In this document: one piece after another, positions 6,110-14,485 of the stretch
Numbering within the stretch: position 1 is the stretch's first letter
Layout of the letters: every line of letters begins with the position of its first letter
DNA from: Alkalinema sp. FACHB-956
GTDB taxonomy: Bacteria > Cyanobacteriota > Cyanobacteriia > Leptolyngbyales > Leptolyngbyaceae
DNA length: 64,000 bases
Direction: 5' to 3'
NCBI RefSeq assembly: GCF_014697025.1
Contig: NZ_JACJRC010000002.1
Location: forward strand, 310,001 to 374,000
Program-made: the position numbers and the translations under genes
The notes under the pieces: model-generated
Database searches by the model: none
What the model was told of the DNA's origin: nothing
The model's input: the letters and a program-made list of their open reading frames with translations, nothing else

Positions 6110-8725
6110 TCATCGGGGGTAAGCGACCGTCACCCCCGATCCCCCATCATGCTTCTCGGCTGCTTCAAACTTGGCCACCCGAGGATGCTGCTTCAAAAAC
6201 TCATGCACCCCTTGGCGTAATTTTCCTGTTCCATGGCCATGGATAATCCAGATTGGGCCTTGGGCTGCTGAAATTGCCCGATCGATCGTAATTTCCGCAT
6301 CAGCAACCCGACTGCCCCGAATATCAAACGTATTACTCTCCGTCCGGATCGCAGGGGCTAACGGTGGAGGGGTCGGTTCGGCCTTGCGATTGTCCTTAGT
6401 TTGCTCCTTCGGTTTCTCCTCCCGTTGTACCTTTTGGCCTTGCAGCGATTCAATTTCATAGATCGAGATGGTCATCTTCATGATGCCGAACCGAACTATC
6501 AAATCCTCCACATCCACCGCCAGTACTTCCGCCGTCTGCCCTAAACGCGGAATTCTAACCCGATCGCCCACCTTTGGCTGAAATCCCGGTTTTTGCTTCG
6601 GTTGTGCGGAGGGTAAATGGCGATTGGCCACCTTTTGCAACTGTTCCGTCGCCGCTTGGGCATCCTGGGCAGTGGGTGTCCCTTTTTGCAATTGCTTAAT
6701 CACCTGGGCAATCTGCGACTTCGCATCCAACAGCATTTTTTGCACCGCATCTTCCTGGGCCTGCTTCAGTTCTCGCTCCCGTTCCTTCAGCTTTTGCGCC
6801 TTTGCGGTCACCTGCTCATAGAAAAACTCCGCCTGCTTAATCAAGCGATCGGCTTCCTTGGCCTTGGCTTCCTGTTCCCGCCGTTGTGCTTCCAATCCCG
6901 CAATCACGTCGTTAATATCCTGGGACAGCCCTCCCACATAGGTTTGGGCCGCATCCACCACAGAATCTTGGAGACCCAGCCGTCGCGCGATCGTCAAGGC
7001 GTTCGATCGGCCCGGAATGCCCCACAGTAGCCGATAGGTGGGCGAAAGTGAGACATCATCAAATTCCACCGAAGCATTTTCAAAGCGATCGTCCTGGTAT
7101 TTCAACGCCTTTAACTCGCCAAAGTGTGTCGTCGCGATCGTCAATTTTGTGTGATCGGCCAAATGCTTCAACAACGCGATCGCCAAGGCACTCCCCTCCG
7201 ATGGGTCTGTCCCCGCGCCAACTTCATCCAACAGTACTAGAGAATTCGACAACGCCTTAGAAACCGTAGCAGATGACTCAGAAGATAATGTGTCAATTAA
7301 CGCTGGGGACTCTGCTAGAGAATCTGCATTCTCCTCATTAAGCAACGTTTCAGTTAGTTCGATCGGTAATGCTTCCCCTGGAGATAACGCATTCAAAATC
7401 CGACCAATGCGGCGAATGTGACCAGAAAACGTCGATAGACTCTGCTGCAACGACTGCTCATCCCCAATATCCGCCAGAATTTGGCTAAACCAAGGCAGTT
7501 CCACGGGTTCCCGCGCGGGAACAAATAAGCCCACCTTCGCCATTAACACCGCCAGTGCCAGGGTTTTCAACGTCACCGTCTTCCCCCCGGTGTTTGGCCC
7601 CGTAATCGCCACGACCCGAATCTGCGGATCGATCGTTAAATGGATCGGCACGACATCACGCCCTTGTTCATGCTGTTGCTGCCAAATTAACAGCGGATGG
7701 CGCAAATTCCGTAGCACGATCGGCTCTGTTTTTCCCGCTTCCCCCCAATCAATAAATCGCGGCGGATTCGCTTCTAACCAAAAGCTATAGCGCGCCCTTG
7801 CCGTCGCCAAATCCAACCGCGTACAAATTGCCACTAACGCTTCTAAATCCTCTTGAACCGCAGCCACCTGTTCCGTTAGCTTGCGTCGAATGGCCTCTTC
7901 TTCCGCCTGTTCCTGCCGCAGAAATTGCCGCAACGCATTATTCATCTGCACCGTCGATTGCGGCTCCACATACAACGTTGCCCCACTCATGGATGCGTCA
8001 TGGACAATTCCTGGAATGGCATCCTTTTGTGGAGCCTTCACCGGAATCACAAAACGGCCATCCCGTTGAGTAATGACGGGTTCCTGAATCGCGTTACCGT
8101 GGCGACTCAGCATTTTTTGCAAGACGCTATAAATTCGATCGCGGGTGCTGCGAATTTTTTCCCGAATGTCCGCTAACTTTGGACTGGCCCGTTCCGTTAC
8201 CTTGCCCCGATCGTCAATGCAGCGATAAATTTCCTGTTCGATTTCAGGATAGGTGCGCAGTTCCGCTACCAATTCCGTCAGCGTTGGCAAATTGTCCTGA
8301 TTCTCGATCGTCCGTCGCAGATTGCGTGCCCCCGCCAAGGTCGTCGCAATCTCCAGCAACTCCTCTCCAGAAAGAATGCCTTGCAACGCCGATCGTTCTA
8401 AGGCATCCCCAATATCCTGAATGCCCGTAAACTGCAACCCGCTTGCCAATTGATTTTCCAGCGTATAGACTTCACGGGTTTGGGCCAATAATTGCAAGGT
8501 TTCGGCTTGAGTGGTGGGAATTTGTAAATTCCGCGCTGCGATCGCCCCTAACTTTGTCGCTGCAAAGGTCGCCAAATGCTGACAGAGCCGCGACCACTCT
8601 AAGAGGTCTAAGGTTTCTTGTTGGATGCGATCGGGCTGGGTCAAAGTTGCTTGGGTCAAAGTTGCTTGGGTCAAAGTTGCTTGAGTCAAATTTTGTGGGC
8701 TAGCAGGGGGAATCAAAGCGTTCAT
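6110..8725 (-). CDS. mutS2: MutS2-family endonuclease / ribosome-collision ATPase
   Basis: This 871-residue protein is of MutS2 size or slightly above. The ATPase has Walker A 'GPNTGGKTVTLKTLAL', Walker B 'LVLLDEVGAGTDPSEG' and the His loop 'ATTHFGELKALKY'. A coiled coil follows (about 590-690), then a KOW-like basic region and a C-terminal Smr domain with 'FDIRG' and 'HGHGTGKLRQGVHEFL'. MutS2 proteins lack the MutS mismatch-binding domain. They are reported to suppress homologous recombination or to split collided ribosomes. Two oddities are visible: an inserted Ser/Glu/Leu-rich stretch of about 40 residues (positions 7375-7245) between the ATPase signature region and Walker B, and an N-terminus (LTQATLTQATLTQAT) made by a 15-bp repeat. 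Confidence 0.95.
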   Translation of the reverse strand: MNALIPPASPQNLTQATLTQATLTQATLTQPDRIQQETLDLLEWSRLCQHLATFAATKLGAIAARNLQIPTTQAETLQLLAQTREVYTLENQLASGLQFTGIQDIGDALERSALQGILSGEELLEIATTLAGARNLRRTIENQDNLPTLTELVAELRTYPEIEQEIYRCIDDRGKVTERASPKLADIREKIRSTRDRIYSVLQKMLSRHGNAIQEPVITQRDGRFVIPVKAPQKDAIPGIVHDASMSGATLYVEPQSTVQMNNALRQFLRQEQAEEEAIRRKLTEQVAAVQEDLEALVAICTRLDLATARARYSFWLEANPPRFIDWGEAGKTEPIVLRNLRHPLLIWQQQHEQGRDVVPIHLTIDPQIRVVAITGPNTGGKTVTLKTLALAVLMAKVGLFVPAREPVELPWFSQILADIGDEQSLQQSLSTFSGHIRRIGRILNALSPGEALPIELTETLLNEENADSLAESPALIDTLSSESSATVSKALSNSLVLLDEVGAGTDPSEGSALAIALLKHLADHTKLTIATTHFGELKALKYQDDRFENASVEFDDVSLSPTYRLLWGIPGRSNALTIARRLGLQDSVVDAAQTYVGGLSQDINDVIAGLEAQRREQEAKAKEADRLIKQAEFFYEQVTAKAQKLKERERELKQAQEDAVQKMLLDAKSQIAQVIKQLQKGTPTAQDAQAATEQLQKVANRHLPSAQPKQKPGFQPKVGDRVRIPRLGQTAEVLAVDVEDLIVRFGIMKMTISIYEIESLQGQKVQREEKPKEQTKDNRKAEPTPPPLAPAIRTESNTFDIRGSRVADAEITIDRAISAAQGPIWIIHGHGTGKLRQGVHEFLKQHPRVAKFEAAEKHDGGSGVTVAYPR
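6112..6140. terminator. Hairpin at convergent gene ends
   Basis: ATCGGGGGT at 6112-6120 pairs perfectly with ACCCCCGAT at 6132-6140 across an 11-nt loop. It sits between, and overlaps, the last codons of mutS2 (stop at 6110) and just follows the DUF2887 stop at 6105. It could end transcription from both sides, although no strong T-tract follows on either strand. Confidence 0.45.
8641..8690. repeat. 15-bp tandem array encoding LTQAT repeats in MutS2
   Basis: Three full copies of TCAAAGTTGCTTGGG and a partial fourth lie in the first codons of mutS2, encoding ATLTQ units upstream of the conserved domain. The unit length keeps the frame, and the expansion affects only the non-conserved N-terminal tail. 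Confidence 0.85.
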
Positions 8726-8946
8726 CGGGAAAACAGGACTCTCTCTATTCTAAAGGATGGTGTTCGGAGCGACATCCTGGGCAAGGGGTTAACTAATCGG
8801 ATCGTCAATGCGATCGTGCAGCTCTGGGGTTTGCTGGGATTTGCTGTCCAACGGGATGCCAAAAGCCCTATCCTAGGATTTCTGGATTTCGCCAGCCCAT
8901 TCAATGGATCCAAAAAGCCACCTTCTTGGTAATTCCTGATAAAATA

Positions 8947-8979
8947 TTGACTTTTAATTTTGGTAATTTAAACTATAAA
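8947..8979 (+). promoter_or_regulatory. Possible nadA promoter
   Basis: TTGACT at 8947-8952 is followed by TAAACT (16-bp spacing) and TATAAA at 8974-8979 in an AT-rich stretch just before nadA. If this is the promoter, the ATG at 8926 lies upstream of the transcript and cannot be the start, which supports the GTG at 9019. The match is only approximate. Confidence 0.3.
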
Positions 8980-9018
8980 TATCTACTCTCATCCATCTCA
9001 CCCAAGGATCCTTCGATC

Positions 9019-9975
9019 GTGTTTACCACCGTTGCACCGACCCAAAATCCCCTACCTCGCGATCTTTTTGCGGCCATTCAAGATCTCAAAAAAGAGCTAA
9101 ATGCCGTGATTTTGGCTCACTATTACCAAGATTCTGAGATCCAAGACATCGCAGACTATCTGGGCGATTCCCTCGGCCTATCCCAACAGGCAGCCCAAAC
9201 CCAGGCGGATGTCATCGTCTTTGCGGGGGTTCACTTTATGGCGGAAACTGCCAAAATTCTCAACCCCGAAAAATTAGTGCTCCTCCCCGATTTGGCCGCT
9301 GGCTGCTCCCTAGCTGATAGTTGTCCCCCAGATGCCTTCGCTGACTTCAAACGGCAGCACCCGGATCACATTGTGATCTCCTACATCAACTGCACAGCGG
9401 AAATCAAAGCGATGAGTGACATCATCTGCACCAGTGCCAACGCCGTCAAAATCGTCAACCAAATTCCCCTGGATCAACCGATCATCTTCGCCCCCGATCG
9501 TAACTTGGGACGCTACGTCATGGAACAAACTGGGCGCGAGATGGTGCTGTGGCAGGGCAGTTGCATGGTGCATGAAACATTTTCTGAGAAAAAACTGATT
9601 GCCCTCAAAATGGCCCATCCCCAGGCAGAAGTCATTGCCCACCCGGAATGCGAAATTCCCCTGCTGAAACATGCCAATTACATCGCCTCCACCACTGGAT
9701 TGCTGAAATATTGCCAACAGAGCCGCAGTTCCTCCTTCATTGTGGTGACGGAACCGGGAATTATTCACCAAATGCAAAAAGCTGCTCCCGATAAGGAATT
9801 TATTCCCGCGCCCCCCACTCAAAACTGTGCTTGTAACGAATGCCCCCACATGCGGTTAAATACATTGGAAAAATTGTATTTAGCTATGAAAAATCGAGCA
9901 CCGGAAATTACCCTCCCGGAGGCAACTAGAGTTGCAGCGCTGCGTCCGATGCAACGGATGTTGGAGATGAGTTGA
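9019..9975 (+). CDS. nadA: Quinolinate synthase
   Basis: This 318-residue [4Fe-4S] enzyme condenses iminoaspartate with dihydroxyacetone phosphate to quinolinate. The core '[20 protein letters not shown]' opens the conserved region. The three presumed cluster cysteines lie in '[14 protein letters not shown]', '[12 protein letters not shown]' and '[17 protein letters not shown]'. I place the start at GTG 9019 ([17 protein letters not shown]) rather than ATG 8926. The intervening 31 residues are AT-rich and unlike the family, promoter-like elements fall inside them, and AAGGA lies about 10 bp before the GTG. The gene is divergent from mutS2. Its product feeds NadC encoded at 3272-4162. Confidence 0.93.
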   Translation: MFTTVAPTQNPLPRDLFAAIQDLKKELNAVILAHYYQDSEIQDIADYLGDSLGLSQQAAQTQADVIVFAGVHFMAETAKILNPEKLVLLPDLAAGCSLADSCPPDAFADFKRQHPDHIVISYINCTAEIKAMSDIICTSANAVKIVNQIPLDQPIIFAPDRNLGRYVMEQTGREMVLWQGSCMVHETFSEKKLIALKMAHPQAEVIAHPECEIPLLKHANYIASTTGLLKYCQQSRSSSFIVVTEPGIIHQMQKAAPDKEFIPAPPTQNCACNECPHMRLNTLEKLYLAMKNRAPEITLPEATRVAALRPMQRMLEMS

Positions 9976-10031
9976 AGGGCATCTACAGTCGCGATCTCGT
10001 TGCGATCGATGCGTGATTGAGGCGCGATCGG

Positions 10032-10072
10032 GCGCTAGCAGACAACGGGTTTGAGGGTCTGCTCGACAGCGC
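10032..10072 (+). other. Long imperfect hairpin between nadA and the next gene
   Basis: GCGCT+AGCAGAC (10032-10043) pairs with GTCTGCT (10057-10063) and, after a 4-nt bulge, AGCGC (10068-10072), giving a 12-bp stem with a 13-nt loop. GGAGG...CCTCC follows immediately (10075-10087). It could be a terminator-like end of the nadA transcript or a structured leader of the next gene; there is no T-tract. Confidence 0.4.
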
Positions 10073-10153
10073 TAGGAGGAATCCTCCGATGCGACTAAGG
10101 TCATGCAAAAATCATGCAATAATATTGCGTTGGCTTCTTACCCGATCATCCCG

Positions 10154-11254
10154 ATGTCACAGTTGTTCGATATCTCCGCCGAACTGATGGAAGTTGTGAA
10201 GGATGGATTTACCTTCCAACTTCCCGACCCTGATGATGAAGCAATCTCTGAGGTCGAGTTTCAGCAAAAAATCGAGCTAGCTTGGCAGGTGTGCGATCGA
10301 TTTGATCTGCAAACCGATATTTGGCGTGGACGCATTTTACGCACGATCCGCGATCGGGAAAAGCATTTGGGCGAAGGACGGAGTGCAGGCTTTCTCAACT
10401 GGCTCAAGGATCGGGAAATTAGCCGCAGCCATGCCTATAACCTAATCGATCTGGCCAATAGTGCCGACCATCTCTTAGAGCAGGGCTACCTCGAAACTGA
10501 GGATATTAATCAATTCACCAAACGGGCGTTTGTTGCCACGGCCCAATCCGCTCCAGAAGTGCAGCAAATGATTGCTGATTCCGCCAAACAGGGCAACAAA
10601 ATTACTCGGCGGGAAGTCCGACAACTTTCAGATGAGTGGACGGCCATGACCTCTGACTTGCTGCCGGAGGAAGTGCGGGCCAAAGCTGCGGATCAAACCA
10701 TTCCGCCCAAATATTTGGCTCCGCTGGTTAAGCAAATGGAAAAGTTGCCAGAAGTGCACCAAGTGACGATCCGGGATGCGGTTGCCGACAGTCCCAATGT
10801 GGATACGTTGAAACAGGTGACCGCTGAGGCGCGCTATCTGGCCCGGTACTTAGAATCGGCCAACCAGGTGCAGGCGCTGAGCGAATCGAATGTTGATCTA
10901 GAGTTAGCCCTAGAAGAAGCCTTGCGGGTGGGCGTGCTCAATTCAACGGCGGAATTAGTCAACCAAGCCGCAGCCCTAGAAAGCACGATCGCCAAGCTGT
11001 ATACAACTTGGCGACGGATCAATCAATTGTCTGAACGACTGTATGTGGATACGGGAGCCAGTACTCCCCATCTGCGGGGGCTGTTGAGCCGGTTGGATAT
11101 CCTCGCCAGTGATGTGGTGGAAGTCACTTTGGGCGATCCCCAAGGGCAAGGATTTTCCCGGACGATTCGGCTCACGATCGCAGAAGAAACATTGGGTGGT
11201 AGCCCGCTGTCCGATGTTCCGCCCGAGCTAGGAACTTGGGAAGTTGAATCCTAA
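10154..11254 (+). CDS. Conserved hypothetical protein with HTH-like N-terminal region
   Basis: This protein has about 366 residues from ATG 10154 (MSQLFDISAELMEVVKDGFT). The longer reading from 10103 adds 17 residues that look non-coding. Residues about 60-115 (GRILRTIRDREKHLGEGRSA then GFLNWLKDREISRSHAYNLI) resemble the helical 'grows-in/stays' region of DUF3102- and KorB/ParB-like DNA-binding proteins. The central part is helical and charged, with a coiled-coil-like segment (about 250-300) and a beta-rich C-terminus. There is no signal peptide or membrane helix, so it is probably cytoplasmic. I do not recognise a named family. A role in DNA binding or chromosome maintenance is only a guess from the N-terminal segment. 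Confidence 0.6.
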   Translation: MSQLFDISAELMEVVKDGFTFQLPDPDDEAISEVEFQQKIELAWQVCDRFDLQTDIWRGRILRTIRDREKHLGEGRSAGFLNWLKDREISRSHAYNLIDLANSADHLLEQGYLETEDINQFTKRAFVATAQSAPEVQQMIADSAKQGNKITRREVRQLSDEWTAMTSDLLPEEVRAKAADQTIPPKYLAPLVKQMEKLPEVHQVTIRDAVADSPNVDTLKQVTAEARYLARYLESANQVQALSESNVDLELALEEALRVGVLNSTAELVNQAAALESTIAKLYTTWRRINQLSERLYVDTGASTPHLRGLLSRLDILASDVVEVTLGDPQGQGFSRTIRLTIAEETLGGSPLSDVPPELGTWEVES

Positions 11255-11293
11255 GCCGTAAAATTCGCCCCCCACTGGCTGGGAACTTTCGAC

Positions 11294-11998
11294 TTACTTC
11301 ATCACAGGTTCCTGCGCCAGATCGCCTAGGTCAACGGATTGCAGTAAGCTTTTCCAGTCGTTTTGCACCGCAGGGTTTGGATTTTGTTCCCGCAGATCCG
11401 CAAGGATATTGACCGCTTCCTGCCAAACCCCCGATTCTGCATAGAGGTTGGAATGTTCCTTCACTGGCAGGATTTGTAATTTGCGCTGTACATCCTCCGG
11501 CAAGTTCACCCGCTCAATCCAACCTTCCGTTACCAAATCCCCCGATCGATCGTCCGCATCACAGACGAGGGCAAATTTCCACTGATAGGTTTGCCCAACA
11601 CGCAAGGACTGGGCTGTTTTGGGGATGCTCAAGCGCACGATACCCGCCTTCCCGCTCAAGGCAAAATCCTGGGAATACAGTTCATCACCTTGCTCATTCA
11701 GCAAGACAAACGAGGCAGAGGTGGCACTGGTTTGGGGGACATGCCACATCAACGTGGGATGGTCAGACGTGGTGGTGATGACATTATCTTGGGGCACGAT
11801 CGCTACCACAGAGTCTTGGAGTTTGCGTTGATCAGCCTGTAAAGTTGGGCAAGCTCCACGGGTACCACCGCCCTCCCGACGACCCGGTAACCCACGATTT
11901 TTCGGGGTGAAGCGTTGTGCCGATGCAACATCAGCCAAACTGACAGTCACCAACGTGGCAGCCACAAGGCAGAGCAAACCTGAACGAATAAAACCCAT
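11294..11998 (-). CDS. DUF928-family secreted protein
   Basis: This 234-residue protein has a signal peptide (MGFIRSGLLCLVAATLVTVS with cleavage near ASA-Q). A basic 'GLPGRREGGGTRGACP' segment follows, which is the conserved start of DUF928 proteins. The middle is beta-rich with 'HPTLMWHVPQTSATSASFVL' and 'YQWKFALVCD', and a short helical, tetratricopeptide-like C-terminus includes 'WQEAVNILADLREQNPNPA'. Two cysteines (in GACP and LVCD) may be disulfide-bonded. The family is almost confined to cyanobacteria and its function is unknown. It lies 149 bp downstream of the CHASE2 cyclase on the same strand, and from memory DUF928 genes often occur beside CHASE2, CHAT and two-partner-secretion genes. 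Confidence 0.8.
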   Translation of the reverse strand: MGFIRSGLLCLVAATLVTVSLADVASAQRFTPKNRGLPGRREGGGTRGACPTLQADQRKLQDSVVAIVPQDNVITTTSDHPTLMWHVPQTSATSASFVLLNEQGDELYSQDFALSGKAGIVRLSIPKTAQSLRVGQTYQWKFALVCDADDRSGDLVTEGWIERVNLPEDVQRKLQILPVKEHSNLYAESGVWQEAVNILADLREQNPNPAVQNDWKSLLQSVDLGDLAQEPVMK

Positions 11999-12147
11999 AG
12001 AAGTAACCCACAGTTAGGAACAATAGCAACGCGCTAGGAAATTAACCAGTACATGAACCAGTACCTTGATTGTTTGGGATTGCGAGACTCTCTCAATCCG
12101 GGAATGTCCGGAAAAATAGTTAGAACAACTAGTGGCACTGAGTAGGG

Positions 12148-14073
12148 CTACGGAATCGAGATTGCTACTGGATTCACGGGAACATCTTGATTCGCAACTA
12201 CTCGATAGACATTGACCTGTTGCTGTTTGCCAGCTAATCCAATCATGCCCCACGCTTCCAAGGCAAATTTTTCAGCTAGATATTGTTGGGTGGATTCACT
12301 AATGAGAATACGGCAGGGATCAGGTTGCCGTTGTTTTTCACAACTTTCCAAGCGTGATGCCGTGTTCACCGCATCTCCAATCACGCCATACTCTAGGTGA
12401 TCCCGATTGCCCAAGGTACCAACGACGACGGTTCCTGTACAAATTCCCACCCGCATTTGAATGGGGCCAAATCCCCGCTCTCCCCATTCTTGATTGAGCG
12501 TTTCTAGCCGTTGGGCCATTTCGATCGCGCAGTTCACTGCATCTTGAGCATCCGCCGCAATTTCTTCGGGGGTCGTGCGGGCGATCGGCACACCAAATAC
12601 TGCAAAAATGCCATCCCCCATGAATTTGTTCACAACCCCTTGATGGTGATGAATGGCGGCAGTCATGGTGCTGAGATATTCATTCAACCAGCGCATGAGG
12701 TCAGGGGGTGTCAGATTTTCGGAAATGCCGCTAAAGCCCCGCAGATCGGAAAATAACATGGTTGCTACCACCTGTTGCCCGGTTAAATGGCCGGATTGGA
12801 TCAAATCATGGCGATTTTCCCACAGGGTTTGGGCCACCTTGGGCGACGTATTTTGACCGAGCAACGTCATGGCCATGCGATTTTGGCGTTGTAGCATCTG
12901 GGCACGATAGGCAATCACGCAGCCCCCCCCCGCGATCGCGCTGACGATCGGAGCGACCACCGGAACCCAAAGTCCTTGCGTCAAGGCAATGAAGCCCAAA
13001 CTGGAAGAGGTCGCGAGGATACCGACTTGGACGATCGCCCAGGGAAAAATCCTGCGCATTCGCCAAGCCACAATGGCACTCACAAGCCCCCAAATGGCGA
13101 TCCATAGCCGTTCCGTGCCATTGGAGAACGATCGAATTAAAGGCCGTTTACCACTGGCAGCATCCAGAATTTGGCTGATGGTTTGCCCGTGAACTTCTAC
13201 ACCACTCATTTGGTGCTCATTTTTTTGGCTGGGGCTGTAGGGGGTGTAGAAAAAGTCCTTACTACTGATCGCAACATTGCCAATCAGCACAATTTTGTCC
13301 CGAATCCAGTCCGCGGGGACCTGCCGATCGAGCAATTGCGATAAGGTGACGCGACGACCAACCACTAAATTACGGTAATTCAAGAGAATTTGGTGACCCC
13401 TTGTATCAGCCGTGCGGTAGGCTCCGGCGGTGCTTCCGATCGGCCAAAAGGTACTCTTTCCTAATTTCAAAATCCCCGCTTCTTCGGGACTTTCCTCTGC
13501 CATCACCCCATCTTTTTCTAAATAGGTAAAGGCTAACTGCATTGCAAAGGACGTTTCTTCCTGGGCAAAAATTAACGTCCGCCGCACAACACCATCGCGA
13601 TCGATGGAAATGTCATTAAAACCAATTTGTTCCGGTGGCATTCCGGGTGGGGGCGGAATTTGTTCATCGGCAAGATTGGAAATGCGATGGATGGCCACCA
13701 CATTTTTGGCTTGAAGTTGCTGAAGCAGAGCGGACTGCCCTAGCCCTTGGGGTAAGTCGCGATAGAAATCAAGGCCGATCGCCCGCGGTTTTGCCGCTTG
13801 CAGAATGGCGAGGGTCTCTGCTAAGGTGCGATCGCTAGGGGTGGCGACATTGAGGCGGCGAAGATCGGTCTCGGTGACGCCCACAATCAAAAGACGATCG
13901 TCGGGTTCTTGCCCGGGGCGTAGGCGTACCATCAGGTCATAGGCTCGGAGCTCCAAGGGCTCTAAAATGCCCTTTTGTTCCATTACCAGAATGCTGGCAA
14001 TAATGCTCAAGCTCAGCAAGCTAGCTTTTAAGAGCGGTTTATCTAGGAGTCGGGATAGGGAATGTCGCATCAT
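12148..14073 (-). CDS. CHASE2-domain class III adenylate/guanylate cyclase
   Basis: This 641-residue membrane sensor has an N-terminal membrane helix (about 14-31) and an extracytoplasmic CHASE2 domain (about 40-310, with 'RAYDLMVRLRPGQ', 'RAIGLDFY' and 'GVEVHGQTISQIL'). Three membrane helices (about 322-388), a linker and a class III cyclase domain (about 432-600) follow. The metal-binding aspartates are Asp443 (FSDLRGFS) and Asp487 (GDGIF). Lys483 is the base-selecting Lys, and Asn570/Arg574 are the transition-state residues. The second base-selecting position (563) is Gly rather than Asp or Thr, so the nucleotide preference is uncertain. The product would be cAMP or cGMP. A cAMP phosphodiesterase-like gene lies at 25271. 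Confidence 0.9.
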   Translation of the reverse strand: MMRHSLSRLLDKPLLKASLLSLSIIASILVMEQKGILEPLELRAYDLMVRLRPGQEPDDRLLIVGVTETDLRRLNVATPSDRTLAETLAILQAAKPRAIGLDFYRDLPQGLGQSALLQQLQAKNVVAIHRISNLADEQIPPPPGMPPEQIGFNDISIDRDGVVRRTLIFAQEETSFAMQLAFTYLEKDGVMAEESPEEAGILKLGKSTFWPIGSTAGAYRTADTRGHQILLNYRNLVVGRRVTLSQLLDRQVPADWIRDKIVLIGNVAISSKDFFYTPYSPSQKNEHQMSGVEVHGQTISQILDAASGKRPLIRSFSNGTERLWIAIWGLVSAIVAWRMRRIFPWAIVQVGILATSSSLGFIALTQGLWVPVVAPIVSAIAGGGCVIAYRAQMLQRQNRMAMTLLGQNTSPKVAQTLWENRHDLIQSGHLTGQQVVATMLFSDLRGFSGISENLTPPDLMRWLNEYLSTMTAAIHHHQGVVNKFMGDGIFAVFGVPIARTTPEEIAADAQDAVNCAIEMAQRLETLNQEWGERGFGPIQMRVGICTGTVVVGTLGNRDHLEYGVIGDAVNTASRLESCEKQRQPDPCRILISESTQQYLAEKFALEAWGMIGLAGKQQQVNVYRVVANQDVPVNPVAISIP

Positions 14074-14485
14074 AGCAATCCAGGTAGAACTCTCAATGAA
14101 AGAGCAATTGCAGCCACAAAAATCTGTATTAAGCGTCGTGAAATTGATCTAGCGTGAAATTGATCTAGTGGGAAGCCCAGTGGAGAGGGCCAGTGGAGAG
14201 AGATAGCGGTTGAAATTGCCACTGTACCTGACTCTGGAAATTCTGGAGGAACCCCTGGCCTGATGGATACTCTTCCTGTATCTCTCAAAAAAGTGCACAA
14301 TCTGTTGAACTGGCAGCACTGGTTTGACTCAGTGAACTCATTCAACGCCCTAGACTAAGTTCCATGCCGCTTGATTGTAGGCTGGTTGACTTGAATCAAA
14401 ACACGATAAGCTTGAACGCTAAGAATATATTTGTGAGCGAATCGAACTAGAATTTCAGATTAAAACTTGCAACTAGAATTCATCA
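14074..14485. other. 412-bp intergenic region between cyclase and tpsB
   Basis: Both neighbours are leftward, so the cyclase promoter should lie here. Short duplications are visible (GTGAAATTGATCTAG twice near 14137-14168; CCAGTGGAGAG twice near 14176-14199; AACTAGAATT three times near 14446-14505). No coding sequence or terminator was recognised. Confidence 0.4.

Noticed and set aside
8926-9018. N-terminal extension of NadA from ATG 8926
   Set aside because: The extra residues are AT-rich, lie over promoter-like elements and are absent from the family; GTG 9019 fits better.
14070-14345. Leftward 91-residue open frame upstream of the cyclase
   Set aside because: It overlaps the cyclase start and covers repeat sequence; it has no signal or domain.
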